Assembly: GCA_001969505.1 (NCBI GenBank)
Contig: LSSK01000317.1
Location: 1 to 11,836 of the forward strand
Direction of reading: 5' to 3'
Source: Zancudomyces culisetae
Taxonomy: Eukaryota > Kickxellomycota > Harpellomycetes > Harpellales > Legeriomycetaceae
DNA: 11,836 nucleotides
Shown: piece by piece, positions 1 through 8,518 of the stretch
Layout: every line of letters starts with the position of its first letter
Numbering within the stretch: position 1 is the first letter of the stretch
Position numbers and translations under genes: made by a program
The notes under the pieces: model-generated
The model's database searches: none
Seen by the model: only the letters and a program-made list of their open reading frames with translations
Told to the model about the DNA's origin: nothing

Positions 1-57
1 GGGGGGGGGGGGGTTAGGGTTAGGGTTAGGGTTAGGGTTAGGGTTAGGGTTAGTTAG
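1..57 (+). repeat. Telomeric TTAGGG tract preceded by poly-G
   Basis: Thirteen G residues are followed by six perfect TTAGGG units (14-49), a truncated TTAG and one TTAGAC-like unit, after which unique sequence begins. TTAGGG is the telomere repeat of animals, many fungi and several amoebozoans. At the left end of a contig the plus strand should read CCCTAA; here it reads TTAGGG running inward, so the tract is inverted relative to a true left chromosome end. The poly-G is not a telomere repeat and looks like a sequencing or assembly artefact, although this cannot be proven here. Confidence 0.9.
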
Positions 58-2680
58 ACTTGTCAAGGATAAAAGTATGTGCAAAATTTTGAAAATATAA
101 GAATCCTGTTGGTGTTGATACTCAGAGTCGCCTTCATCATATTTAATTTGTGAGGCATACAGCCATGTTCTATTTTACATACTTTCAGTACGCTAGTTGG
201 TGGTATTTGGTGGTAATTAGTGGTCTGTGCTGAGTAGATCATATTTACCGAGGTGTCGATTGTAGCTCACAAATATTCAATTTCAAATACCAAATTTATG
301 AATAATTACCGGAGATGTAGGTATTAGCACCGCCTACCAAACTCCCACACACAAATTATTGCAAATTCAAGTAGATTCAACCAAATATTTGTTCAATATT
401 TCATGTAATTTACCTTTAGCGCTTGGTAGTGAAAAAAGTCGGTTTGTATAACTAACGGGATATACCATATTACATATTTTGAAATTGAAATATTTGCGGC
501 ATGTGTTCTTGGCTCTGGTAGTGCGCTAGCAGAAAATCAACATCCCAATGTTTTTGAAAAGTGTGGACACGAGAAAACTCGGATGATTAACTTTGCTGTT
601 CACCGTTTATAAAAATAACCCAATTATTAAGGTTCATCTCCCAAAGTTGGGTTGGAGCGTTGTGAACACTAAAAGCAGGTATTTCCACGTGAATGCAAAA
701 AAAAAACACACACATACACATTATTATTTTATGGCGCCATTTCAATTTTACGGCAAACCAATGAGTTTAAATGTTTTTGCCATGCATTTAGAGTGTTACC
801 TTGCAGTTGGCGAATGTAAAACAGAGATTTAATCAAATGACCCTCTTTCACTGATGAGTATATCCAAAAAAAAGATAAATGATGAGTGTGTGTAAAAGCG
901 CGCATGTTTTGGATAGGATAAAATGATTAAATGATGTTTGGATTTAATATGATAGTGATATTCCCTTACTTTAGTGCATAAAAATCACGTTATTTTTTGG
1001 CAAAAAGTCTTTTGTTGAGAAAGCAGGTGATGTGCAAGCAGGTGTGACTCAATTAGGACCACAAATGTTATCTCTACCATTGGCGGGGGGGGGGTATATT
1101 TACAATTTTTATACCTTTAACATTACAGATTGTGCTCAATAGAGTGTACAAGAAATAGAAACACAAAAAAAAAACATACGTTTTGACTCGATCACATTCT
1201 GGCTGAAACAGGTGTGGTTGGGAAGAGTAAGGGGCAAATATTGATTCTTTTTCTTTTTTCTTCTTAATCCAATACTATGTACAAACTGGTCTTATCTATG
1301 GGATAAGTTTGTTATAAAAATCACGAGGTATACTACATATTTCATTGGTATCTCTCTTTGTCCGATGCATTCTACTACCCCACCCATTCTCTGCTTACCC
1401 AAAAGCTAGAAAGAAGCGAGAGGAGGGGAGAGGGGGGGGTAAAATGATTGATGCGGGTAAAACCAAAACAAGGTAGCAAGTTAAGGAGCATTTTTACATC
1501 TAGCACCAGAAAGAAAAACACACAGTATTCTCCTAGCTTGCGTGGCGAAGACAATTGGCCTACATGTTCATTGTCCTTTGTTCTTCTTATCTATGAACTC
1601 AACTTACAGTGGCAAATAACCAGTCAAAACTGAATTTACTCTTTTTCTTTTTGTACACGTGTAAATTCGAGGCATTCATCTTATTTCAGCAAAGAAAGGA
1701 AAAAGTACATTCGAGAACAGTCTAGCACCTTCCCATGCAGTATCGGTGCAACAGGTTTTTTCTTCCATCTTTTTATGGACTAAGGCTGCTGTTTTAGACA
1801 ACGAGGTGGATCTTTTTGCTCTTATGTGAATAGAAATATTGGAAATTGTCAGAGTTAATGCCGGAATTTGAATTTCCATCATTTTATCTTTATTTTTTAG
1901 GTGAACAGCTTTATTATAATTGAATAGATATTACGTAATTAATATTTGCAGGTTCGCTGAATGGAACAAATGAGGGAAAAAATGAGAGGCAAATCAATGA
2001 GTGCTGAGAGGTTAAACCAGTTAGAATGCAATTCAAGGTGTAAAATACACGTCAAAAAAAACAACGGCGAGAGACAGAAACAGAAACAGAAACACTGTTC
2101 GCAATCCCAATGTAGCAAAACAAATGCAATACCAGAAATTGCGAGATATCCGTTGATTAATTGATGAACAATAATGCCTAGGCTTGCTAGACCAATTAAG
2201 TTGATCAATGCTTTTTTTTTACTTTTTCTCATTTGGATATTCATAACATATTATTCGATATTACATTATCTTTTGATTTGATTAACTACTGAATTGCACA
2301 CAACGTAAAGGGCAATGAAAAAAGCCCATAAAAAATCATTCGATATGCAAAAAAAAAAAAACGGGAAATATGCAAAGAACCAGCAAGAACGTGTAAAATG
2401 GAAATGTGCGGAAATTGAAAATAAAAGAACAGATGTCGACAATTGACATTGATAGCACAAAACCTCCCCACTAAAAACGACTAAACCCAAACCCAAACCC
2501 AAACCCAAACAAAGTACAAAGTTTGTGGGAGAGAGCCTTTTTTCATGCACTTGTATGACGGATGTATAGTGTGCATTTAGCTGAAATTGTGAATGCTTCC
2601 CCTCCCCCTTGTTGCATAGCGCGGGGAATCTAATTATCGAATATATTTTTGATGCAATAAATTTTGTTGAAATAAAAGCT
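58..2680. other. Subtelomeric region without a supportable gene
   Basis: About 2.6 kb of AT-rich sequence next to the telomeric tract. Open frames are short (under about 100 codons), often lack an ATG, and are dominated by low-complexity translation, so none is called. It contains G homopolymers (10 G at 1085-1094 and a G-rich stretch near 1422-1438), a CA-rich stretch near 706-720, a short CAGAAA repeat near 2074-2092, and a CCCAAA hexamer array at 2483-2510. The plus-strand segment 1689-1829 is open for 46 codons behind a TTTCAG that could be an acceptor, but I recognise nothing in it. Confidence 0.6.
2483..2510 (+). repeat. Telomere-like AAACCC hexamer array
   Basis: Four perfect AAACCC units (2483-2506) plus AAAC, preceded by CT. 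The complement reads GGGTTT, one base away from the GGGTTA telomere unit. It sits about 2.4 kb inside the telomeric tract and is in the C-rich orientation expected of a left chromosome end, unlike the terminal TTAGGG tract. It may be an interstitial degenerate telomeric block or a simple repeat. Confidence 0.75.
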
Positions 2681-2687
2681 TATATAA
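2681..2687 (+). promoter_or_regulatory. Probable TATA box of the universal stress protein gene
   Basis: TATATAA lies 107 bp upstream of the ATG at 2794. The intervening leader is A-rich with repeated AAATAAA/AAACAAA. Position and sequence fit a Pol II core promoter; the transcription start is inferred, not seen. Confidence 0.55.
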
Positions 2688-2793
2688 ACCCAGCACTTGG
2701 CCACTTCCATCTTGTATCTCGAATTGATCAAAATAAATATCAGAAACGGTATTAAGCTATCAAATAAATAAACAAATAAACAATATATCAACC

Positions 2794-3393
2794 ATGAGTG
2801 CAAACGCAGAAACACCAGCTGATAAGACAACAACCATTGTTTCCTCTGACAAGTTTGATTCAAAGGAGGAAGAGCACAGGTCCGTAAAGAATTTCAAGCT
2901 ACAATCTGATGCAGAGGGACTAGAAGCACCACATCCTCCATCAAGAATAGTTCTTATAGCAGTCGGGGAGTCTGAAGAAACCCAAAAGGTATTGGACTGG
3001 AGTCTCCAAAACATCGTCAGGAAAGACAGCGATTTGGTTGTATTGGCCCACGTACGAAAGTCGCGTGCAGTTGTTGGAATGGCAGGATTTGGTGCAGTAG
3101 TCACTAGTGATGAAGGCATCGAGGATTCCTTTAGGAGAGACAGTCACTCACTCTTGAAGAGCTATGGAAACAGGATTAAGGATGATGGCTACAACGTAAA
3201 GGCAGTCTCCATCGTCGGAGAGCCAGGCCCTGAGCTCTGTGGAAAAGTTGAGGAGATTGGCGCGGATCTTTTGGTGCTCGGAACCCGTGACCTCTCAGGA
3301 CTAAAGAGAGTGTTCTTGGGAAGTGTAAGCGAGTACTGCTGCAGACACGCTGCCTGCCCCGTAACTATTGTCAGATCTAGCCACCTTCAATAA
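2794..3393 (+). CDS. Universal stress protein (UspA family)
   Basis: A 199-residue intronless protein with one UspA domain at about residues 51-194, after a roughly 50-residue charged, low-complexity N-terminus. The domain opens with the beta strand RIVLIAVG, followed by an ESEE motif typical of the family, and ends with the nucleotide-binding loop and the strand CPVTIV. UspA domains are alpha/beta folds that often bind ATP and dimerise; members respond to stress, and the exact role here is unknown. The binding loop should read G-x2-G-x9-G-S/T. Here it is G163, D166, G176, S177, so the second glycine is aspartate, which may change nucleotide binding. The ATG has A at -3, lies behind a TATA box, and has no competing in-frame ATG nearby. 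This is the gene nearest the telomeric end. Confidence 0.92.
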   Translation: MSANAETPADKTTTIVSSDKFDSKEEEHRSVKNFKLQSDAEGLEAPHPPSRIVLIAVGESEETQKVLDWSLQNIVRKDSDLVVLAHVRKSRAVVGMAGFGAVVTSDEGIEDSFRRDSHSLLKSYGNRIKDDGYNVKAVSIVGEPGPELCGKVEEIGADLLVLGTRDLSGLKRVFLGSVSEYCCRHAACPVTIVRSSHLQ

Positions 3394-3507
3394 ACTTAGT
3401 ATTATTTTTAGGTTTTAAAGTATTTTTTTTTGTCTGGTTTGGTTTAGTAAACCTGCCTACATTAATAGGCTTTTTGTGCTAGTAGGGTAAAAACAATGTA
3501 TGTCTAA

Positions 3508-3513
3508 AATAAA
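3508..3513 (+). terminator. Candidate polyadenylation signal for the stress protein gene
   Basis: A canonical AATAAA lies 115 bp downstream of the TAA stop in an A/T-rich context. It is the first exact match after the gene. Cleavage is inferred only. Confidence 0.4.
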
Positions 3514-4000
3514 AATATCCTTATAGTATTTATATCTTTATGGTAGCCATCTCACTTCCAACTTTTTATTTTTTTTGAGTTAATGTTCGCAGGGCATTGA
3601 TGAGTTGCTAATACTTGATTGAGAAAAAAATATCTTGATGGTAAAAAAGCCCCACGGAGAAAGACAGAGGTAAAGATATATCCACCTTTTTTGAAGTTTC
3701 TATTTATTGGAGGAATTTGTTGGCGATATAGTTTGTTAAATTCAAATGCTCAATGGTGTAGTAAAAAAGACAACTTTGTTACCACGAGGGTTAAATATAA
3801 TTATAAGATGTAATAACCCTATTGCGAAAACAAGTGAAAGTAAAGCTAAGTATGAAAGAGGTTAGTTTTCCATTTACAACTCGTTCTCCCGTTTTCGTCG
3901 GTTCTTTGTTCTTGTATATATCTTCTCTTCCAACAGACTATTTTGTAAAAATAATATATTTAATGTAATCTTGGATCGGTTTCTTCAGACTGTTAGTGTT

Positions 4001-4066
4001 CTTTGTACAGAGACGCTCTTCTTTATCGATGCTCCTTGTATAAAGATCCTATTCCATATCGATACT
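4001..4066 (+). repeat. Imperfect 33-bp tandem repeat
   Basis: Copies at 4001-4033 and 4034-4066 match at 25 of 33 positions by my count. Each contains TTGTA near its start and ATATCGAT or TTATCGAT near its end, so the ATCGAT motifs are exactly 33 bp apart. A third, weaker copy may begin at 4067 (TTTGTACACAAGAC). The unit is a multiple of three, and all three copies stay open in the frame that starts at 4001, giving 11-residue units. The differences are not biased to third codon positions, so I see no sign of coding selection. Confidence 0.6.
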
Positions 4067-4620
4067 TTTGTACACAAGACTTTTGATTATTGGGGGAACT
4101 CTTTGCACTTTGAGTCATGTCTACTATCTCGCTGTCCTATCAAATCTACACTGAGGCTCCACCAATCAGGATCCCAAAGGTCCTTTTACTGCAAATAGTA
4201 ACTGATATTAACAAAAGTCAAAAAAAAAGTTTCAATTTAAAAGTATTCAAATTGCTCCTTTTATTTATATAAATAGGGAAAAGAACTCGCCAAAATCCGG
4301 TTTGAAAAAAAATAGATTGATTACTCTTGTTGGGTGTAGTTTTGTAAACAGTTTGGAAAGGCTTTTGGAATTTCTGATGAGCCAGATTTTGGTTGGAATT
4401 TGTATATACCAAAACATTCTGCAGCTTTTTTGAACAGTATTTAGATACGGCGAAGCTTTTGTCTTTACTCACGTCTTGACCTTATTATATTACATTTTAA
4501 TACTTAAAGAGGGGTGTAAAAAGAATATAGTATTTGATACATAGTAGCTTGTCCAATTTATTAAAGATCTGGTAGAGGTACAAAAAGTTTGGAGAGAGAA
4601 AAAAAAGGTAGTTTAAAAGC

Positions 4621-6594
4621 ATGGGTGAAAGAAAAAGAATCAAGTACCTGCTGGGAGAGGGATCTGCAGAGGCAATAAGGAAGGAGCTGAGCAGTGGGAA
4701 ACTGAGCACGGGAGTTACAAAAATACAACAGGAAAATCGAATAGAAATGGATTCAGAAATATACAAGCTGTTGGAAATGAGTAATATCCGAGAAAACCGG
4801 TTCTACAAGCGAGTTTCAGAAAAAATGATGGAGATGATCGCGGAAAAAATAGAGAAAAGGGCAAGAACAACGACAACAACAAATGAAGACGGATTTACTA
4901 GACCTGGTGGTGTAAATACTGCTATCGATGCACAAAAGCAGGATTTTGTAGAAAAAATTATGGAAAATGTTGGGGAAAAGGGGAAAATCCACAACGAAAG
5001 TATTAGAAGACTAATTTTTAGGGTATTGAATACGGTAGAAGATAGCAGGCTTAGTTCAAAGGTTTGTGAGGAGTTTTTCAAAAATGAAGGATTGTATGGT
5101 GAAGCTAATTCGGTTTTGAAACAAAAATTGTGGAATAGTGATGAGCGTGTTTTGAAAAAGTACCTGGATAAGAGTCTGGAACCTTTTCTGAATGATCGAG
5201 CTGTGGATACGAGTATGTTTGACATGAATAGAATAGTCGTATCAGGATTGTATAGCAAAAAAAACGAGCATGAAGCGATTGAGGAAATTGTCGAGATTAT
5301 TGGCGAGGATATAGAGTTATATGAAAAGGTAGTAAGTTATCTCCAGACAACAAAGAATATTGGCAGGCGTGAACTGGGTAGTGGAGAAAGAGGAACAATT
5401 CGGTTAGAATTGCTGATGGCGTTACACGCTAGAGATAATACGGTATTACTAGAACGAGACGGGATGCATACAGCTATTTGGACACTTGATGCGGCAATAA
5501 GAAAAAACGAAATGGAGCTTGATTTCAAAAAAATGGAGTTGCTGGAGCAGGCACTTACTGAGGCGGAGCGACGAAGGAAACGATCCAGGGAAAGTGGAAA
5601 GCATGATATTCATGTGATGGAGGAAGGATGGTTGGAGTTGATTTGCGAAATGCCAGTGGTTTTACATTTGTTTGCGATCAATATATACGCAGATATAAGA
5701 AAAGCAGAAATAGAACAGCAAATAGCTAATAATGAACGAATTGAAGTGCTTTGCAAATTAATGAGTTTGGTGCAGAATAAAGCCGAAAAGGATGATGGCC
5801 AGTACACAGGTGGCTATGTAGGTAGTCAAGTATTTTATACCGAGTTGATGAAAATGGTGGATGTGGGAGATTCCTGGGGACAGAATACTAATGGTGACGA
5901 TGAGGAAGGGGGTGTTACTGCGTTTATCGAGAGTCATCAACAGGGAGTTTGGGGGAATTTGGGGAACCAGATGGTATTTTACCAATTTTTGCTAGATCAA
6001 TTTTTAAAGACCGGAGTGATTGGACCAATAACCAGTTCTTTAGATGTGTTCAAAACCAAAGTACTGAAAAGAACAGGGGAAAATCAGCCTCAGAGTGCAA
6101 GTTCAAGTGCAACTACTAAAGCTCGTGAAGAAAAGGAATTTTTTGCATTTTGTTATTCTGTACTGAGCATGATTTTCAATGCGATCAAAACAAGAGTTTT
6201 GGAGTACAATAAATATGGAAAAAATGAAGAGCAAGAGCAAGAGAAAGGAGTAGGTAGTGCTACTCAAAGCCTGAACTTAAGCAAGGTTATTGATATTTCA
6301 AGGCGGGAAAACGGATCAGTAGAGGTACGAGTGGACCCTGAACTGTACAACTTTATTACCAAACATGCGGTAGATAACATTTCTGGCGGCAATGCAGAAA
6401 TAAAAGGGGTCATAGTTGCATTACTGGAGGAGATGAACGCATTCATTACTACAGATCCACAGGCGGCAGTGTATATTCAAAATAATAATAATTACAAAAA
6501 AAATGTAGAGAGAGGTAATAGTAGTGACGGAGGCAAAGGATTGAGTGAAATCATCAAGGAATTAAGAGAAAAGATAAATCTAAATCACAAGTAA
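4621..6594 (+). CDS. NELFB: NELF-B-like subunit of the negative elongation factor
   Basis: A 657-residue intronless protein that I recognise as NELF-B (COBRA1) by collinear similarity to the animal protein as I remember it. Landmarks in order: an N-terminal block containing QQEN (about 36-39) and a helical EKMMEMIAEKI segment; the KLW block at 169-171; IRLELLMALH at 260-269; the WTLDAAIRK block at 287-295; LFAINIY at 350-356; and GSQVF at 401-405. In animals NELF-B joins NELF-A, C/D and E to hold RNA polymerase II paused near promoters. The protein is all-helical by appearance, with charged low-complexity linkers (about 81-87, 417-430 and 488-502) and a slightly extended length. The start is supported by an in-frame TAG at 4609-4611, A at -3, G at +4, and N-terminal similarity beginning within 15 residues. 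A 13-A run begins within the stop codon. Assignment is from recognition, not a search. Confidence 0.82.
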   Translation: MGERKRIKYLLGEGSAEAIRKELSSGKLSTGVTKIQQENRIEMDSEIYKLLEMSNIRENRFYKRVSEKMMEMIAEKIEKRARTTTTTNEDGFTRPGGVNTAIDAQKQDFVEKIMENVGEKGKIHNESIRRLIFRVLNTVEDSRLSSKVCEEFFKNEGLYGEANSVLKQKLWNSDERVLKKYLDKSLEPFLNDRAVDTSMFDMNRIVVSGLYSKKNEHEAIEEIVEIIGEDIELYEKVVSYLQTTKNIGRRELGSGERGTIRLELLMALHARDNTVLLERDGMHTAIWTLDAAIRKNEMELDFKKMELLEQALTEAERRRKRSRESGKHDIHVMEEGWLELICEMPVVLHLFAINIYADIRKAEIEQQIANNERIEVLCKLMSLVQNKAEKDDGQYTGGYVGSQVFYTELMKMVDVGDSWGQNTNGDDEEGGVTAFIESHQQGVWGNLGNQMVFYQFLLDQFLKTGVIGPITSSLDVFKTKVLKRTGENQPQSASSSATTKAREEKEFFAFCYSVLSMIFNAIKTRVLEYNKYGKNEEQEQEKGVGSATQSLNLSKVIDISRRENGSVEVRVDPELYNFITKHAVDNISGGNAEIKGVIVALLEEMNAFITTDPQAAVYIQNNNNYKKNVERGNSSDGGKGLSEIIKELREKINLNHK

Positions 6595-6647
6595 AAAAAA
6601 AAAAACAAAAAAGTAGAGAAGGAGAAACAGGAGTTGACTCAGTATTA
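6595..6647. other. 53-bp convergent gap between NELF-B and RBM25 genes
   Basis: The two stop codons face each other across 53 bp made of an A-rich run followed by purine-rich sequence. No AATAAA is visible on either strand within the gap, so the two 3' UTRs almost certainly overlap the opposite gene. Confidence 0.85.
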
Positions 6648-8518
6648 TCAGGAAAGCAAGTCAACAGCTTCGGTTTCAAATGCCAATACGCGCCATAGTC
6701 TGGCTACAAATATTTTGGTTTCTTCATCCAAAACCATTTCCAGCTCACTGACGAGGTCGGCAGGTTTAACATGGGATTTGAGTTGGGAAATGACAAAGTC
6801 AGCCATTTCCAACAATTCTTCGTTTTCTGCGTCTTTATTTTCGTTTTGCTTTTCATTCTCATTTCTACCACTTCCGTTATTACTAGATTTGTTGTTTGTA
6901 TTTCCTTCAGCATTATCAGATGATAATCCAATATACTCGTTTAACTTGCTAATCACTACTGGTTTGATTTTGGAATCCAAAATCGTATCGTTCAGATTGT
7001 TCCACTTGATTGGATACGAAAACAACTGGTCGGGTTCAACCGGAATGCTCTCCACAAGCTGCTGCATCTTCAATTTACGTTCCCGCACCTGTGCCGCTCG
7101 GCGTTCCTCCTCAAGCACAGCCTGCATCTCGCGTGCCTCCTCACTGCGGTCCTTATCGTCTGCCTGTTGCTCACGCTCGAGTACGTACTGTCGGCGGCGC
7201 CACCAACGTTCGCGGTTGCGGTAGTACTCTTCAGATCCCGCCCGCTCGACATCGGCGTCATCCCACGCGGCCAGACGCTCGTCCATTTCGCGTGCGCGGG
7301 CAGGCCGTGTTTCGGCGTAGTCGGCCTCGCGCTTGAGCAGCCGGTCTAGCCGGCGGTGCAATTCGGCTTCGTCGTCGAGATGGCGGCGTTCAAAGCGCTT
7401 GAATTCGTCGAGGTTATCTAATTTCCGTCGTTCTTCGTACCGCTCCTCGCGCTTTTCTTCTTCAGCCAGTTGTTTCTGGCGCTCTATGTCGGAGTTTTGT
7501 CGCGCAGTAAGTTGGCTGGCCGAACCGGTTTCTGGCGCGGACCCATTATCGTTTGTTAATGATTGAACCAGAGTTTTTACTTGTGTTTCTGCTTGTTTAT
7601 CTTTTTCTATATCGTCCTATTATTACAAATTTGTGTATAAATAGAGTAAAGAAAACAAAAAAAATAAAGAGAGGGAGGAATATGTATGTGTATGGTGTGT
7701 TAGAGCTAAACTTACATTGGTAACTGGTTTCAGTCTCAGGTAATTGTTGAGAATCAACTGGGCGTTATCATCGGCTTTCACCATCAATGCCTTTTTTTCT
7801 CGTGAAGTAGCTATACACACAGATAATTATACAATTAGATAAACATAAAAAAAAGGAAAGAAGAGGAGGAGAACGAGGGAGAAGGAGAGGACTTACAATC
7901 ATCTTGGGGTGAGGTAAGTAGGATCTTTGGAGAATCACTGCCAATTCCGCCGGCCAAGACACGGAGGGCTCTAAGAGTATTATTTAGCGATGTGTACTCG
8001 CAGAAACCAAAGCCTTTGGGTGTACCGTTGGCATCGACCATTCGTTTCCAGCTCTTTAATTCGCCACAGGCGCTGAGTAGCGAGGTGATAAATTCATCGG
8101 GAATACCTTGGGGGATTCCACCGACAAACAGGGATACGGGTGTCGTTTCTAGTGGTGGTACGGGAGAGTGGAGGATAGGGTGTGGAGCAGGAATTGGGTG
8201 TGGGTGTGGGTGTGCATGTGGAATTGGGTGCGCATGTGGATGTGGAATTGGAATTGGATGTGGCATCGAATGGGGACGCGGAAGTGGATGTGGGTGTGGG
8301 TGTGGGTGTGGATATGAAAGTGGGGGTTGGCCTGGTGGAATGGAAGAAGGAGGATGGAGCATTCCAGCATTATTTTGGATTACTGGGGGACCACCAGGTC
8401 TTCCCATATTGAATAGCATGTGAGGAGGATTCGAAGGATTTGGAGGATTCGAAGATTGTTGAGGTTGTTGTTGAGATTGAGGTTGAGGTTGCCCCGGGGG
8501 TCGTAAATTAAAATTCAT
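6648..8518 (-). CDS. RBM25: RBM25-type U1 snRNP-associated splicing factor, three exons
   Basis: The model is exons 8518-7897, 7810-7716 and 7616-6648; the phases join cleanly to give 561 residues ending in TGA. The order is: a Pro/Gln/His-rich N-terminus with a His-Pro repeat (about 70-118); an RRM with RNP2 LFVGGI (130-135) and RNP1 KGFGFCEY (168-175) that continues into exon 2; a long Arg/Glu-rich charged region (about 265-420); and a C-terminal PWI domain (about 437-560) ending in the typical VLDEE...RLWRVLAFETEA pattern. RRM, RE-rich and PWI in this order define RBM25 and its yeast relative Snu71, which act with U1 snRNP in 5' splice-site and alternative exon selection. Oddities: the PWI tripeptide reads PVV (458-460), and an Asn/Glu-rich insert of about 34 residues (471-504) interrupts the domain. 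The first half of exon 3 is strikingly GC-rich. Confidence 0.93.
7617..7715 (-). other. Intron 2 of the RBM25-type gene
   Basis: 99 nt, GTAAGT donor and AATAG acceptor, phase 0. It contains CTAAC near its 5' end and a pyrimidine-rich stretch. It contains in-frame stops, and its removal joins ...KPVTN to the DDIEKD exon. Confidence 0.88.
7811..7896 (-). other. Intron 1 of the RBM25-type gene
   Basis: 86 nt, GTAAGT donor and TATAG acceptor, phase 1, inside the RRM. A pyrimidine-rich stretch lies in its 5' half and CTAAT, a possible branch site, lies about 30 nt before the acceptor. Removal restores the reading frame from ...TSPQDD into STSREKKALMVKAD. Confidence 0.88.
8160..8320 (-). repeat. 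His-Pro coding repeat, G-rich on the opposite strand
   Basis: Within exon 1 of the RBM25-type gene, hexamers of the type CACCCA/CATCCA encode alternating His and Pro. The plus strand reads repeated GGGTGT/GGATGT, with three adjacent GGG runs near 8290-8310. This is a degenerate minisatellite in coding sequence; the G-rich strand is the template strand. Confidence 0.8.

Larger units (their letters stand above)
3394..4620. other. Intergenic region between the stress protein and NELF-B genes
   Basis: About 1.2 kb of AT-rich sequence carrying the 3' end of the stress protein gene, a small perfect inverted repeat (GGTTTA-G-TAAACC, 3441-3453), an imperfect 33-bp tandem repeat (4001-4066), and the upstream region of the next gene. 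A TATATAAATA stretch near 4266 is too far upstream (about 350 bp) to assign with confidence. No gene is called: open frames at 3619-3813 and 3971-4198 are short, and the second lacks an ATG start. Confidence 0.55.

Noticed and set aside
593-832. 79-codon plus-strand open frame in the subtelomere
   Set aside because: It begins with TTG, contains low-complexity Lys/His-Thr runs from microsatellite DNA, and resembles no family I know.
1689-1829. 46 open codons behind a TTTCAG, possibly an exon
   Set aside because: The segment looks protein-like, but there is no matching donor or partner exon, and the opposite strand is equally open.
1939-2244. 101-codon minus-strand frame, hydrophobic
   Set aside because: The hydrophobic and Cys/Phe repeats come from translating an A- and CAGAAA-rich strand in antisense; no promoter or family signal supports it.
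4218-4472. 84-codon minus-strand frame upstream of NELF-B
   Set aside because: Composition is Lys/Asn/Phe-rich as expected from AT-rich spacer; no homology is recognised.
6648-6650. RBM25 TGA as a recoded codon
   Set aside because: It is followed at once by an in-frame TAA, and the PWI domain is already finished.
7010-7336. Plus-strand frames over the GC-rich part of RBM25
   Set aside because: They are antisense shadows of a clear coding exon, made long by high GC.
7992-8423. 143-codon Gly/Cys-rich plus-strand frame
   Set aside because: It is an antisense reading of the RBM25 RRM and His-Pro repeat; the sense frame carries conserved RNP motifs.
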